Positions 1 through 11,150 of a DNA stretch of 64,000 nt are shown piece by piece. Origin of the DNA: Helicostylum pulchrum. Lineage: Eukaryota > Mucoromycota > Mucoromycetes > Mucorales > Mucoraceae. Both the position numbers and the translations under genes were made by a program. Where the stretch lies: positions 416,910-480,909 of the forward strand of contig JAIXMO010000021.1 in assembly GCA_025677825.1 (NCBI GenBank). The letters are read 5' to 3'. The notes below the pieces were generated by a model, which saw nothing but the letters and a program-made list of their open reading frames with translations, was not told the DNA's origin and did no database searches. How positions within the stretch are numbered: the stretch's first letter is position 1; the number at the start of each line of letters is the position of its first letter.

Positions 1-842
1 TGTCCATTTGGGCAGGGAAAAATAAGCTCTTAAACATAGCATTCTGGATAACTTATATCTTCACCAATACGCGCTGTACAAAAACGCTCTACTTTTGTTT
101 GACGATTTTATCTTTACTAAAAGATGTTTTTTCGTAGAATGTTTTCAAGAGGTTGCCCAAATGGGCAAGGAGGGATAACCTCTACTCGTTAATTAATATG
201 GATGAACTAGACTTCTCTTATTTCTCGAAGGAAAGCTCCTTCGATTAACAGAATCAACCACGGGAAGATGGAAATCTATCTGATTTCAAAAAAGATGTAC
301 CGTATCCAGCCTCCCATCGACCCCTTTGGCAGTTGTCCAATAGGTCTTAGACCACAGTTCTTGCAAAGCTTCTGACGAAGCAAAGCTCAGACGAGCGCGT
401 ACTTTTGTGCTAACTCAATACACTGTGGTACAAGGCCGCATTTCAAGTAAAGGATAAACAGAAAAACGAATCTTTTACTACTTTTATAGTTTTTGAATTG
501 AACATCACCATGACGTTGCATTTTTTGGACTGCTATTCAAAGGTTGATGTGACTGTAGATAAAAAGCGAAGCACATGTTCGTATTAAAAAAAACCTTCCA
601 CTTGTCTCTTACTTTGACGTTGTACTTTTTAGTTGTATTATATTTCCCTTTCTTTTTTCTTTTTTTTTTCTTTTTAGAAATACACGCCCTAAGCCTCTCT
701 TTTTTTTCTTTAAAAAAACGAGATAACAGAAGAAGAAAACTCTTTACTTTTTACTACACTTTTTTTTTCTAAAAAAAAAAACGTAAGTTTTATTAATGAG
801 ATTAAAAAAAAAAAAACTAAATTTCAAAAAAAAAACAATAGA
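1..842. other. Intergenic: palindrome and decayed ORF remnant
   Basis: No intact gene. An imperfect palindrome with GCCCAAATGGGC at its core lies at 153-168, and a related half (TCCATTTGGGCA) lies at 2-13. From 198 to 413 on the plus strand one frame reads like coding sequence (it begins MDELDFSYFSKESSFD) but is broken by TAA after residue 16 and by a later TAG, so it is probably a dead gene fragment. From 600 to 840 the DNA is T-rich and then A-rich, typical of the promoter side of the PUF gene that follows. Confidence 0.4.
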
Positions 843-3400
843 ATGGAAAGTGATAACAGTGAAAATGGACCCAAGCAAAAGCGGTCAATATTTGACGACC
901 CAGTCGATTTATTTAATTTTCACCAAATCCAGTCTATTCAGTCACCTTCACTTTCTTATGCAAAAATGATCCAAGCGTCACGGTCCGTACCAGGTTCACG
1001 GAGAAATTCAAACGATGATCATAACTTGGACGCTTTACTTGGTGCAAAGTTATCGTTAAATGATTCTGAGTCAGGGTAATTTTTTTTTCTATTTTTTTCT
1101 TGTTGATACCTCTCTTTTTTAACACGTATGTAAAACAAGTTTTAGAAAGTTACCATTTGCTATGACACCTCATGATCCTATTGGTGCTTTCTCACAAAAA
1201 CAAAGAACTTTAGAGACTTTACCAAACGAATCAGAAGGTAGATTAATATATTTATATAAAGAGAGTGTGTGTATACTAAAAGTTGACAATCTTAGTTCCT
1301 TCGTTTAATCCTCACTTATCACAAGGTAACGATCCACCTATGCGAAATTTCTCAAATACCGTGCCAGTAACTGCTACTGGTAACACTTCCGAAGATTATT
1401 CAGAACTGGTGCGTTTTTAATGATGAAAAATATAGCTTCAATATTACTTACATATTTACTAGTTTCCTATGACCAACATCAATAACTTACCACCAAATTC
1501 AAATGTACCGATAAACGGATTACCTCACTCTATTGTGACACCCGAAATGAGTGCACCCTGGATACCATACCATACACCACAACAAGTTGACGTTGGACAA
1601 ATGGTTAGTCCTATTATGCAAAACGATATTGATAATAATGCAAGGCGTTATTCTTATGGATGGCATAATACCAATACGCGTTTAACAACCTCGCAATCAA
1701 CATCCGATCTTGCCCAAATGAATTCAGCGCATGGAATATATCCTGCCATGATAGATCATCATCGCGACTTGCCTCAAGTGATGTGCCCACAATTTCAACA
1801 ATTTGGCTTTTGTTCCAGAAACGATATGTGTCAATTTGCACCATCTCCTACACCCTTCTTTTCCTCCTCTGCGACAGATTCATTATACCAACAATATAAT
1901 AATCAACAACATCAACCCTTACCTCAAAAGCCAACCCCATTCTTCTTAATCCCTACTAACAACCCTCCACCAAAATCCAAAAAGCAAAATGAACGTCGTT
2001 CAACCAATACAGATCAAGATAGATTTGCAGATGCTAAAATAGATGATTTTATTGGAAAGCTGTATGAATTATGTAAGGACCAAAATGGATGTAGGTTCTT
2101 ACAAAAGAAGATCGAGGAAAAAGAAAACGGTATAAAGAATTTAGAGATAGTGTTTAATGAAATCTATCCACATTTTACTGAATTGATGACAGGTAAATTT
2201 AAAAACGCCAGATAAAAGAGATATATTTTACTGATACATAAAAAAAAAAGATTCATTTGGTAATTATCTCTGTCAAAAAATGTTGGAAAGGTGCAATAAC
2301 GAGCAACGTACTATTATTGTTGATACAGTGGCACCAGAATTAGTTAAAATCGCTTTAAATATGCACGGTACAAGAGCTGTCCAAAAACTGATTGAATATC
2401 TCTCTACTGAACAACAGGTATATATTATCATTTTTTACAGATGTTGTAATGCAAACTAATTTTTTTACTGTAGATCAAAACCGTTACATCTGCTTTAAAT
2501 TCAAACGTAGTAACATTAATCAAAGACTTGAACGGAAATCACGTTATTCAAAAATGCCTTCACCGCTTATCAGCCGAAAACAACCAATTTATTTATGATG
2601 CTGTTTGTGCTAACTGTATCGAAGTTGCATCACATAAGCATGGATGTTGTGTTTTACAAAGATGTTTCGACCATGCCACTATTTCTCAAAAGGTAGCAAC
2701 CATATATATTATAAAATAAGTTCAAAATATTTATTACTCTCATTGTAGGATCAACTGGTGGATGAAATTGCTAGGCACGCTTTACCACTTGTCAAAAATC
2801 CTTTCGGCAATTACGTTGTACAATATGTTTTAGAATTAGGTGTCACGAAATACTCTGAAAGTGTCATTCGTCGCTTTGTAAATCATGTCTGTACTTTATC
2901 AGTACAAAAATTTAGTTCGAATGTGATTGAAAATGTAAGTTTTTTTTTTTATTAAATGTACATCAATATACGATTATTAATTTTTTTTTAAAAAAAGTGT
3001 ATTCGAACTGCTGAACCTCCTACGCGTCGTTTGTTAATCGCTGAACTTGTTAATCAATCAGTGATGGAAAAGTTACTACATGATTCGTTCGCAAATTATG
3101 TAGTGCAGACTTCGTTAGACTTTTCCGATGAAGATCAACGTGCGGAGGTAAGATAACCCTTTTTTTTTTGAAAAGTATGTAAATGCCAACTATTTGTTTT
3201 AATAGCTTGTTGAATGTATTCGTCCATTATTACCTACAATCCGTAGTACGCCTTACGGAAAACGTATTCACAGTAAAATATTTCGTGATACTAATAAATC
3301 TGGTACATGTAATAAACCCCAATCAACACAACAACAACGTCAACGCCATCGACAGAGTCATGATACCGAAAACTTGGATGAAGAAACTCTGGATCAATAA
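843..3400 (+). CDS. Pumilio/PUF-family RNA-binding protein
   Basis: Post-transcriptional regulator expected to bind 3'UTRs in the cytoplasm. Nine exons join in frame to about 694 aa: 843-1075, 1146-1237, 1296-1408, 1463-2192, 2251-2417, 2474-2692, 2749-2934, 2998-3147 and 3206-3400. Residues 1-335 are low-complexity, with a CCCH-like finger near residue 254 (C-x8-C-x5-C-x3) in which the final His is replaced by Pro. Eight PUF repeats follow from about residue 340. Their RNA-contact motifs in order are CRxxQ, NYxxQ, TRxxQ, NHxxQ, CCxxQ, NYxxQ, SNxxE, NYxxQ. By the known PUF code this predicts a UGUANAUA-class site. All splice sites are GT-AG. The family call is secure; the paralogue group (Puf3- or Mpt5-like) is not. 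Confidence 0.93.
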
Positions 3401-3533
3401 ACCCTCTCCCTCCCCTTTTTTCTTGCTTTAGCTTTGTACCTTAATATTATTTCATTTCGAAATTTGTAACAATATTCTCTCTTTTTTTTTTTTGTACTAG
3501 TATTAAATATTTTTTTTTCCATCAAAATTTTTA

Positions 3534-3541
3534 TGTAAATA
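3534..3541 (+). promoter_or_regulatory. Candidate PUF site TGTAAATA in PUF 3' flank
   Basis: A match to UGUANAUA lies 134 nt after the PUF stop codon, probably in its 3'UTR, and 35 nt before the next start codon. It could mediate autoregulation. Short A/T-rich motifs also occur by chance. Confidence 0.3.
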
Positions 3542-3575
3542 CTTTTTTCTTTCCTTTTTCTTTTATTAAAAAAAA

Positions 3576-4263
3576 ATGCCACGTACACCTCCCATTATTC
3601 TACCTACTAATTCATCTGGAAGTTGGTTTAATAGTCCTATCTCAAAAGAAAAGGATTCTTACGAAAAACTGGAAGATTTGGACATTCTATCTCCATTTAC
3701 ATATTCACCAAGTGACGATGATGAGTCTTCAAAAACTAACAATAAAACGAATAAGCGACACGAAAAGACTTATGCTGTATCAGAAGAATCATTATATCAT
3801 AAACCAACCTCAAACCAACCCAGTCAACAAAGTACAGGCCGTTCCAATAACCAACAGCAATACGAACTTATAGATGAAGACGAAGATGATCAAAATTCTG
3901 ACAACAATTCAAATAAAGATAATACGCAATGTGAAGAGGATATATTTAATTCCGTTATTGATGGTAAAACGCTCAAACAAACAGTACATTTTATATTTAC
4001 CGTTTTCTTAAATATAATTTTTTTAGACCTTAAAGCCGAGTTCAAGTTGTATACCGACGAATATAAAGAGTTTAAAAGGTATTTTTTTTTAAAAAGTAAA
4101 AAAAAGAATACATGTTTAAAGCTTCTTTTTTTTTTAAAAAAAAAGACATGTTGATAGTGCCAAAAGAGAACTTTTAGAGTTCATTCAAAATCGTAGTTTT
4201 TACTTTGAAGAACGTGGCACTTATCTCAATCAAAAATGGGATTCATTAAGACAACTCATATAA
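3576..4263 (+). CDS. Hypothetical acidic protein, 181 aa
   Basis: Three exons join in frame (3576-3963, 4027-4078, 4158-4263) into 181 aa. I do not recognise the family. The N-terminal two thirds are low-complexity and rich in Ser, Asn, Gln and Asp/Glu, with an acidic stretch near residues 90-115. The last 50 residues are charged and look helical (TDEYKEFKR, then KRELLEFIQNRSFYFEERG), so they may be the folded or coiled-coil part. The splice junctions keep the frame open across both introns, which supports a real gene. It starts only 175 nt after the PUF gene on the same strand. Confidence 0.65.
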
Positions 4264-4708
4264 GTGACATGATTAACAAAAACTATAGGATCAAAATGCT
4301 TTTTTCGTATATATTTATAAAATAAAACGATCCTATTTTTAACAACTGATATTATACTTTTTTGCATGGTAAATTTACGTCATAAAAAATATATATGTTG
4401 ATACCTTTTTATCAACAATGATGCATACAATGACTTAAACGTTTGACAGAAAATAATATGCACATAAAAAAAAGGGTTACCAATAAGGTATTTTTTAAAT
4501 ACTAGTGACACATATGTCTTAGTTTGAATCATATAGCCAATGAAAGCTTGTTATCTAAATTATTATATAACTGAGCTCAAGATATTATGTGTGGGGTTCA
4601 CTCTGTTATTTTTACTTAATAAACGAACCTAAGTTGGCAGTCATTGATATACGTCTTATAAATACAAATACATATCAATGCATATAATACACAAATATCT
4701 CACTAAGG
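4264..4708. other. Intergenic, no gene seen
   Basis: AT-rich spacer between two convergent genes. It contains A/T runs and TATATA motifs. No open frame or repeat that I can support. Confidence 0.6.
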
Positions 4709-6750
4709 TCAATTATATTCATAGGGGGAAGTGTCTTTTTTTTCGCCAGTGACCGAATTGTGCCAGCTACCATCGCTCATGTTAGCCCATCCAAACATAT
4801 CTTCAGCACCCATTTTTTCTAATGGTTCTGGCTCTTGATCATAATATCTAATAACAATTCGTTCATGAAATAATTGATGTTTTCTATGACCAAACAACTG
4901 CAAAGGCAACACGGATGCTGATCTGGTATCTGATGGTGGGGTATAGTAGCTAGGTCTTGTGATCTTTTGGGTGTCGTAAATAGTGCTATTGGATGTGGTA
5001 TTATCATTTAGAGAAACAGAATGAGCTCTTACAATTTCATCTTACAACCCGACCAATTTGATTGCTTCAGTTTGATTGCGGCTCTGTCAATAAAATAAAT
5101 ACGGTGTTAAAACTTATGTTTATATCAACATATAAAATCATTTTCTTACAATGAGGTATTCAAGTCCTTCCAAAGTTTCTATGAATCCAGAGAGATCATC
5201 CACCGTTTGAGGAAATCTAAGCTTCTTTTGAGTGATTGCAACATAAAGGCCTTCTCGGTATAAGTGTACTGACATCAAACAAGCTTCAAGACCGGCTATT
5301 TGCAGGGTCCAACCAACAACGTTCTCCTTCATGCCTGCTTCCAAATGATGATCAACGATTTCTTTTGCTTCGCGCAGACACTTGCTTCTGTCATGTGTCA
5401 GCTTATCAGCATTATTTGAATGTATTGCCACTTCACCCGCGCACAAATCAGTCTCATACTTTTCATAGTCCAAAAGTAATCGTATGTCAATTTTGAATCC
5501 GCTTACTTTTTCATAGTTGAGATAAGCATCTTGTTTCCTTTTTGAAGTGTACGAGTTTACGGTTTCGCCCTGTTTCATTCTGATGATCTTCCCGGTACAA
5601 ACAAGTTTCTTAATTATTGGGAACCAAATACTACACACATCTTGCTCAAATATTGATTTTTTGTTGGTTACAATGGCACTGATCAAGTGTTTTTCTTCAC
5701 CCAAGACGATAAGGCTATAAAATTGTGAATAATCTAATTTATAGTCAAACAACACATCACTTACACATGTCGGAAGACCTCTAAATAATTGAAGAGTACT
5801 TCTCCGGTGGATTCAAGGGATTGTATTTTGGAGATATACTTTAGTGCAATGAAAAACCCCTTTTCAAGAGCCATGCTAGTTAGTGATTCAAAGTGAGTGA
5901 CTGCCATACTAGGGATCTTGGGTGTCTCTTCAAGCTTGAATCGTCGATAAAAATAGTCATTCAAGTCTTTCAATTCTTCTTTTGAGAACAAGTAGCCTTG
6001 GTGATTGTCTTCAGGATAACTTAAATCCAATACTGAGCTGAGACCAACTTCCATCACAAATTTCTCTGCAGGGGTAATTTCATGTTCAATATACTGATCG
6101 TGGAGAATAACTGCTTCATGCTTGATTCTTTTGCCAATACTATCAGTCTGGTTATATTTGGTGAATACATGATCAACATCGATTATATCTGTTTGATTAG
6201 GTTCTACTGGATCTTCACTGCTAGTGCTTTCTTGGCTGGAGCTTATACTTTCTAACTCCAATGATTTTAAGAGAGAGTCCGCTTCAAACTTTGCTGATAG
6301 GTACTCTTTTGCAGCAGCAGCTATTTTTTTTTGTGTATTGGCACGGCTTCTGAGTGTGTATACTTTTTTGTCGGTCTCTTCATCTAAAACTTCCATTTCC
6401 TTTTCTTGTAGTTTTGCAAGATATATAGTTTGAAGATCGCTTTTGCTTTTGCTGTCAAAAAAGTAGTCTTTGCAAGCTTTGCTGTATTTTGATAATCCAA
6501 TGTCTGTTGCAAATGATGATGCCATTCTTGTAAAAAAAGATTTTACACGTCGCGTAAATACCTCTACAGATACAGTATTGTCAATGGTTTTTAGGGCAGC
6601 CATTACTAGTTTCAAGGGATTTGACCAGTATTTAGCCTTTAAACCACTCAGCATAGGATCGATTCTTCTTCTTTTACATTGTTCGCTAGTAAGTTTAAAC
6701 TCGGGATTAATTCCAATCACAATAGGTTTTTTCGATACGTCGCATGACAT
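4709..6750 (-). CDS. Orphan-family protein with in-frame TAA near C-terminus
   Basis: Three exons: 6750-5765, 5714-5150 and 5083-5042, with perfect GTAAGT/GTAAGA donors. They give about 530 aa ending at a TAA (5044-5042). The same frame stays open for another 110 codons to TGA at 4709, so the TAA is either a recent nonsense mutation or the true end. Not a family I can name. A C-terminal block reads KIDIRLLLDYEK, then LCAGEVA, then a long helix (RSKCLREAKEIVDHHLE) and WTLQIAGLEACLMSV. The D...GEVA spacing resembles a PD-(D/E)XK core with Lys replaced by Ala. The decayed locus at 30.2-31.2 kb is a paralogue (VDLRI, CVEFAR, MQIAGVEG). An alternative upstream ATG lies at 6873. The shared upstream box is at 7091-7136. 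Confidence 0.6.
5042..5044 (-). other. In-frame TAA inside an open frame
   Basis: Splicing of exon 3 puts TAA directly after KLVGL. The next codons (DEIVRAHSVS and on) remain open and protein-like for 110 residues. No intron with acceptable length and sites removes it. Confidence 0.55.
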
Positions 6751-6759
6751 CACGTTCAC

Positions 6760-7532
6760 TGTAATGCTAATACATCAAAATGATTACTCATTTACTGTTG
6801 CAGAGACCGGTTTTCTGAATGCGGAATTATTAATACGCGTTCTATTTACACGTTCAGAAATAAAGTGTGGCATTTTTCCTTTTACTTACTTTTATAAAGT
6901 ACCATAAAAAGGTACTTCGTCTGATATCTGCACGGTATTACAGTCGGAAGGGCCACGTTTAAACGTTTTGTAGCAAGCGCCCTTTTTCATGACGGTCGCT
7001 TGAAGAGAAACAGTATCATTTTGTACGAACATAAAAGAAAAAATGTACAAAAGAAAGAAAAGAGATTTTAAAAAAAAGATAAAATAAATAATAAAATAGC
7101 TGGTCTATTTTCTCACGCGATCTACTATTTAATCATTTTTATACAGCCACACAAAACTGAAATTGGGTCATGCTGCATGTTAGCATTGTCCCTTTAAATA
7201 AAATCATATTTTCTCGACTGTAGAAACTAAATCTCAAATCCTTTTGATATAGTACGAATTTGGTAGCTTATCGTTCCCTTTAGTTTATTTTCATTTGTTT
7301 CGAAGCATCGATAGAATAAGTCTAACTTGTGCTTTCGATTAGACCGTAGTCAAATTCAACGTCGCGATCTCATTGCGTCAAGATATGGCTTTGTTACGTT
7401 ACAGCGAAATTTAAAAGTTACGCTTTTGTTACGCTTTTGTTACGTTACGGCTTAGAGTGCATTACTTTTAAACCTTCAACTTTTAGCTCCGATTTCCCCC
7501 TCTTTTATCTTTTTTTTTCTTTTTGATAAAAC
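6760..7532. other. Divergent intergenic region
   Basis: Separates the minus-strand orphan gene from the plus-strand decayed locus that starts at 7533. It holds a possible extra 5' exon of the minus gene (ATG at 6873-6871, MPHFISERVNR), which I could not join in phase, and the shared box at 7091-7136. TGTTACG-type short repeats lie at 7395-7450. Confidence 0.45.
7091..7136 (-). promoter_or_regulatory. Shared upstream box, copy A
   Basis: ATAAAATAG...TCTCACGCGATCTACTATTTAATC, aligned with five other copies in the window. The ATAAAATA end faces the minus-strand gene that starts at 6750. It is the most diverged of the clear copies (CACGCGATC for CATGTGATC). Confidence 0.5.
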
Positions 7533-8036
7533 ATGACGGCAAACCCTTTTAAGCATAAAACAATCAGATGGAATTGGTTATGAACGGTCCAAGTACCTCG
7601 CCGTACAACGATATTAAGGAAAAAGTACTTGAATGGTTTCGGTCAGTACCAAAGTTCCAAAGAAACATTCCTACTTTACAGAACGAACTTCGAACTGTGA
7701 TCCTTCCTGCAGCTATTGAAACCATACGTTGAATGTTGAAGTTGATGATAGCGGGGTCATTACCAATCCTTTGTCTATCGAATGCATTAGAAATAAGCTT
7801 ATACAATGGGTAAGTCATTTACGCCAGAATGAAAAAAAAAACCCCCCAGATAATACTTAGTTAATAACCTCTCTATAGAAAGGAATGGTCTCAAAGAATC
7901 ATGGAATACCAACGTTATGCAGAGACATATGGCTATGAAGACGTTCTTCCTGCCTTGCCTGATAATATTAGACTTATTTCCTTATATAGAATCGGGATAA
8001 GACGGCCTTTATAAGGAATCACCCTTTATATAAGAC
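7533..8036 (+). pseudogene. Decayed orphan-gene fragment
   Basis: From ATG 7533 the coding-like text needs at least two frame changes. A first piece ends WNWL; a second from ATG 7580 reads MNGPSTSPYNDIKEKVLEW and ends at TGA after IETIR; a third continues VEVDDSGVITNPLSIECIRNKLIQW up to a perfect GTAAGT donor. After an intron of about 70 nt the frame EWSQRIMEYQRYAETYGY continues to ALPDNIRLISLYR and stops. The order and splice sites show a former gene. I cannot name its product. It may be the N-terminal half of the locus that follows. Confidence 0.5.
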
Positions 8037-8095
8037 CACGGTAACCACCAAGAAAATTACCAGCATCAATCCTCTTTACGCTTTTTTTTTACGAA

Positions 8096-9237
8096 ATGAC
8101 TGATAAACGTAAGTCTATATAACCTTTTAGTTCTTTTCAACTAGAAAAGTTATTAATTTACTGTTAAATAGAATCCCTGTTAACATCAAGAATTCCATTT
8201 ATCGAGCACCCTGGTACTGACAAGACCAGTAAAACTATTTTAAAACATCCTTTCGTAAAAAAAATCATTACGGTTGCCATTTTGGATGTTAATGGTGATA
8301 ATTACAGAGTTGGAGACGTAGAATGGCCTGGCGGATCAAGATCAGACGTTTTATATGAACCATTAGATAGATCCCTGAAGCAATTACCTATAATCGTTGA
8401 AGTTCAGAGAACAGTTGATGTCAATTTCATGGCAAGAGTTGTTCCTTACTGTGTAATGGCTTATCGTCGTTATCAAGTCTTCCCTGTACTACGGGTATTC
8501 GCTCCCGAACATGTATCAATACCTGCTGAAAATATGCGCCTACCAAATGTTAATGGTGCTTTATCACTTAACTGTGAATATTGGGCCAGAAAACGATATT
8601 TGATCAGACTTAAAAATGTTTCTACGCTTACCGGCTCAACTGATCCATTTGCTGCAGTTTCAAATTTTAATATAGTTATAAATCAAAGAAGCTTTCTTAC
8701 CAAAAGATGGACTAAGTTATAAGAAACTAACAAAAAAATATATTTCAGCAACAGACTAGTTTATTGGAAAATAACTCGTTGAAAAATCTGACTATTAGAC
8801 AATTATTTTCAATTGCAACAGAAGTCTTACGAGAAAATATTGATCGAGAGCGACAATTACTTAATGCTATCAACTGTGCTTGTGATGTGGGAGTTAAACA
8901 TCACCAACAAATCCTAGAGATAGCGGAACGTTTACAATAGGATCCCCCCTGTATTCAAAATGAAGCTCTACTTGGAATATCAAAGTTAAAGCAAGTAAAA
9001 CGATCAGCTGACGATGCGAATATTGATGAGGAGGAGCCAGAAAATACTCAACTGGTTAGCCAAGATGAAGAGAGATTTGAAAACACCATGGATTTTGTTC
9101 AGCGGTACAAGGAAACTAGAAATCGACTGAACTGGCGTGGTTGTCATGATATGCTAAAGAAACAAACCAACGTTATCCATTACAAAACCTCAGAAGTGTT
9201 GCGCACAGTGTATAACAGATTCAAGACAAGAGGTTAA
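8096..9237 (+). pseudogene. Orphan protein with PD-(D/E)XK-like D...ExQ motif, broken by TAG
   Basis: Exon 1 is 8096-8108, followed by a GTAAGT intron to 8171 and exon 2 from 8172. The frame reads SLLTSRIPFIEH, then VEWPGGSRSDVLYEPL, then LPIIVEVQRTVD. Asp followed by E-x-Q on a beta strand is the pattern of PD-(D/E)XK (Rpn-type) nucleases; this is an inference from motif shape only. The join between 8700 and 8749 is unclear because the only nearby intron would be about 33 nt. The next exon (8749 onward, QQTSLLENNSLKN) meets TAG at 8938-8940, after which the same frame stays open to 9237 (DPPCIQNEALLG and on). A CAG-to-TAG change would explain this. Confidence 0.55.
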
Positions 9238-9898
9238 AATGCGTCTTTTTTAACCATCGTATCCATTATAATTATGAATATGTTTGTCATAAACTCGATA
9301 CCTATAACAATTCCTTATTCATAACACCATATTTATCATTTAACAAAATTCACGTAAAAATAAAAATAAAATCCTTTTGTTCTTTACTTGTATTATTTGT
9401 TCATATTTCGTACCTGGGATGTGAACTGTAAGAAACATTAAAATTATCTGCTACTATGAATGGTTTACACTAAACTTTAGAGTCAAAAGTGAATTCTTTG
9501 ATTGTGCTTTTATTTCCAAATAAGTTCTTTCAATTGAAAAGAAAAGATAAAAAACATTGTTACTATATTCATTGAAATAAGTTGCAGTTAATGAAGGGAT
9601 GTTGTATACACAGTGCTTAGATAGCTAGATTATAGATCTGATTCATGATCTATATTTAGTGTCATTATCAACACATCTATAATAACTTCATTTTAGCATC
9701 GTTGATACAGGGGTCTTTTACATATATAATAACTATTATAACAGACATTATCTGAGCAGTCAAGTTTACCGTCTTTACCATTAATAGAAACTCAGATCTC
9801 AATCAGTGTCTTAATATTGTAAATAAAGATTTCTCTTTAGAAAACACTTTTACATGACAAGGAGATTAATCAAAATAAAAAATACTATTGCATTTAAT
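9238..9898. other. Intergenic, no gene seen
   Basis: AT-rich spacer with no convincing open frame. It ends at the 5'-truncated transposase remnant. Confidence 0.6.
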
Positions 9899-10324
9899 GT
9901 ACAGTTCCTGAGTGACAGGGTCTTTCGATTTCCCAATCTTTGCTATTGCCTGGTTTTCTTTGAGAAGAAACATTGATAGAACGGCTAACATGAGCTACAA
10001 ATATCTAGTTCTTGACAATGCATCCATTCACAAGGCTGCACTTATTGAAGATTGGGTTGGTCAACGTGGCTATAAACTTCTCTTTTTGCCCCCTTATTCT
10101 CCTTTTTTGAATCCAATTGAAGAGTTTTGGTTTAAGCTGAAGAGTTTTGGTTTAAGCTGAAGACTGTTGTAAATAACGATCCCTCTTCTGTCAGGCAGAA
10201 TGAAAAAATCTCTGATCGTATTCGCAACGCATCATTTTACATCAGCAGAGAAGACTGCGAGAATTGGATAAAGCATTCTTTGACGTTCTGGCAGAGATGC
10301 TTGAATTGTGAAAAAGGATTATAA
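9899..10324 (+). pseudogene. Tc1/mariner-type DDE transposase, truncated and frameshifted
   Basis: C-terminal half of a DDE transposase. The second catalytic Asp is in YLVLDNASIH and the Glu in LPPYSPFLNPIEEFW. The N-terminal domains are missing. A perfect 20-bp tandem duplication (10119-10138 repeated at 10139-10158) shifts the frame directly after the catalytic Glu. Downstream of it the original frame resumes (TVVNNDPSSVRQNEKISDR) and ends naturally at TAA 10322. The duplication therefore looks like the inactivating lesion or a later one. Just after the stop, CGACCCATTTTCA/TGACCCATTTTCA is repeated at about 10368-10400, possibly subterminal transposon sequence. Confidence 0.85.
10119..10158 (+). 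repeat. 20-bp perfect tandem duplication in transposase
   Basis: Unit GAAGAGTTTTGGTTTAAGCT occurs twice head to tail. Twenty is not a multiple of three, so the reading frame is lost. Confidence 0.95.
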
Positions 10325-10631
10325 GAAGCAAAATAAAAAGCATGCATTAAATTTCTTTATTGGTCTTAGCGACCCATTTTCAAAATTATGACCCATTTTC
10401 ATTTTTATTGGGCCAACCTTTTTTCGTTGACTGTATCTTTATTTTATAGCGTCGTTTTTCTAAGGCATTTTATTGGGTCCCGAGTTTCTCATATTTTTTT
10501 TACCTTTTATGACAATTCTGAATTTACTATAAAAGAGGGTTTTTTTCGGTTTTTTTTATATCTTTTTTCTCTACATTCTTTTTTTTTCCTCTATTTTTTT
10601 TATACACAGTTAAAAAAAAAACTTTTTCTCT

Positions 10632-11150
10632 ATGCCTTATATTCTTCCCGTTGAAAATTCCTCAAATATTAACACTACTAATGCGTTTGAACGGTTCAAT
10701 CAAATTGTTGAGAATTACAAGCACATAATTGAAAATAATGCTACGGCGCGTTGTATGGTTGGATTTACAGCGGCAGCATTTATTCAAAACGAAGGAGACA
10801 TTGATATTGATTCGGTAGAGAGCTGGCTTCAGTCGCTTGAGTCAGACGATCAACCCTCTTTAGAAGAACCAGACCACAATAATACCAAAGTCAATCGAAT
10901 CTTGAATGTGGTAAAGGAAACTTCTGCTCAACACTATTATCAAGAGTATGAAGAAGATTTAACTACGGATGACAGTGAAGATAATGAAGATGAATTCAAC
11001 GATGAAACATCGTACGAGTTAAATAGATTTATTAGTTGCGATCCTTATTCGGCTGACTCTTACCCTATTTATAATTACGTTCCTAAATATACCTTTGTAA
11101 ATTATTCCGCTGGCAATGTTCCTGATCACTCAGAGACAACATTATGCTAG
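10632..11150 (+). CDS. Hypothetical acidic protein, 172 aa
   Basis: Single-exon frame from ATG 10632 to TAG 11150. I do not recognise it. Residues 15-60 look helical (FERFNQIVENYKHIIENN). A central acidic stretch (EEDLTTDDSEDNEDEFNDE, near residue 110) is followed by a Tyr-rich tail. There is no signal peptide or membrane segment. A long pyrimidine tract (10500-10625) precedes the start, like those upstream of other genes here. Base composition and codon use resemble the intact genes, so I take it as real, but it has no independent support. Confidence 0.55.
   Translation: MPYILPVENSSNINTTNAFERFNQIVENYKHIIENNATARCMVGFTAAAFIQNEGDIDIDSVESWLQSLESDDQPSLEEPDHNNTKVNRILNVVKETSAQHYYQEYEEDLTTDDSEDNEDEFNDETSYELNRFISCDPYSADSYPIYNYVPKYTFVNYSAGNVPDHSETTLC

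Noticed and set aside
575..772. 65-aa plus-strand ORF rich in Phe and Leu
   Set aside because: Made almost entirely of T-run codons in the promoter side of the PUF gene.
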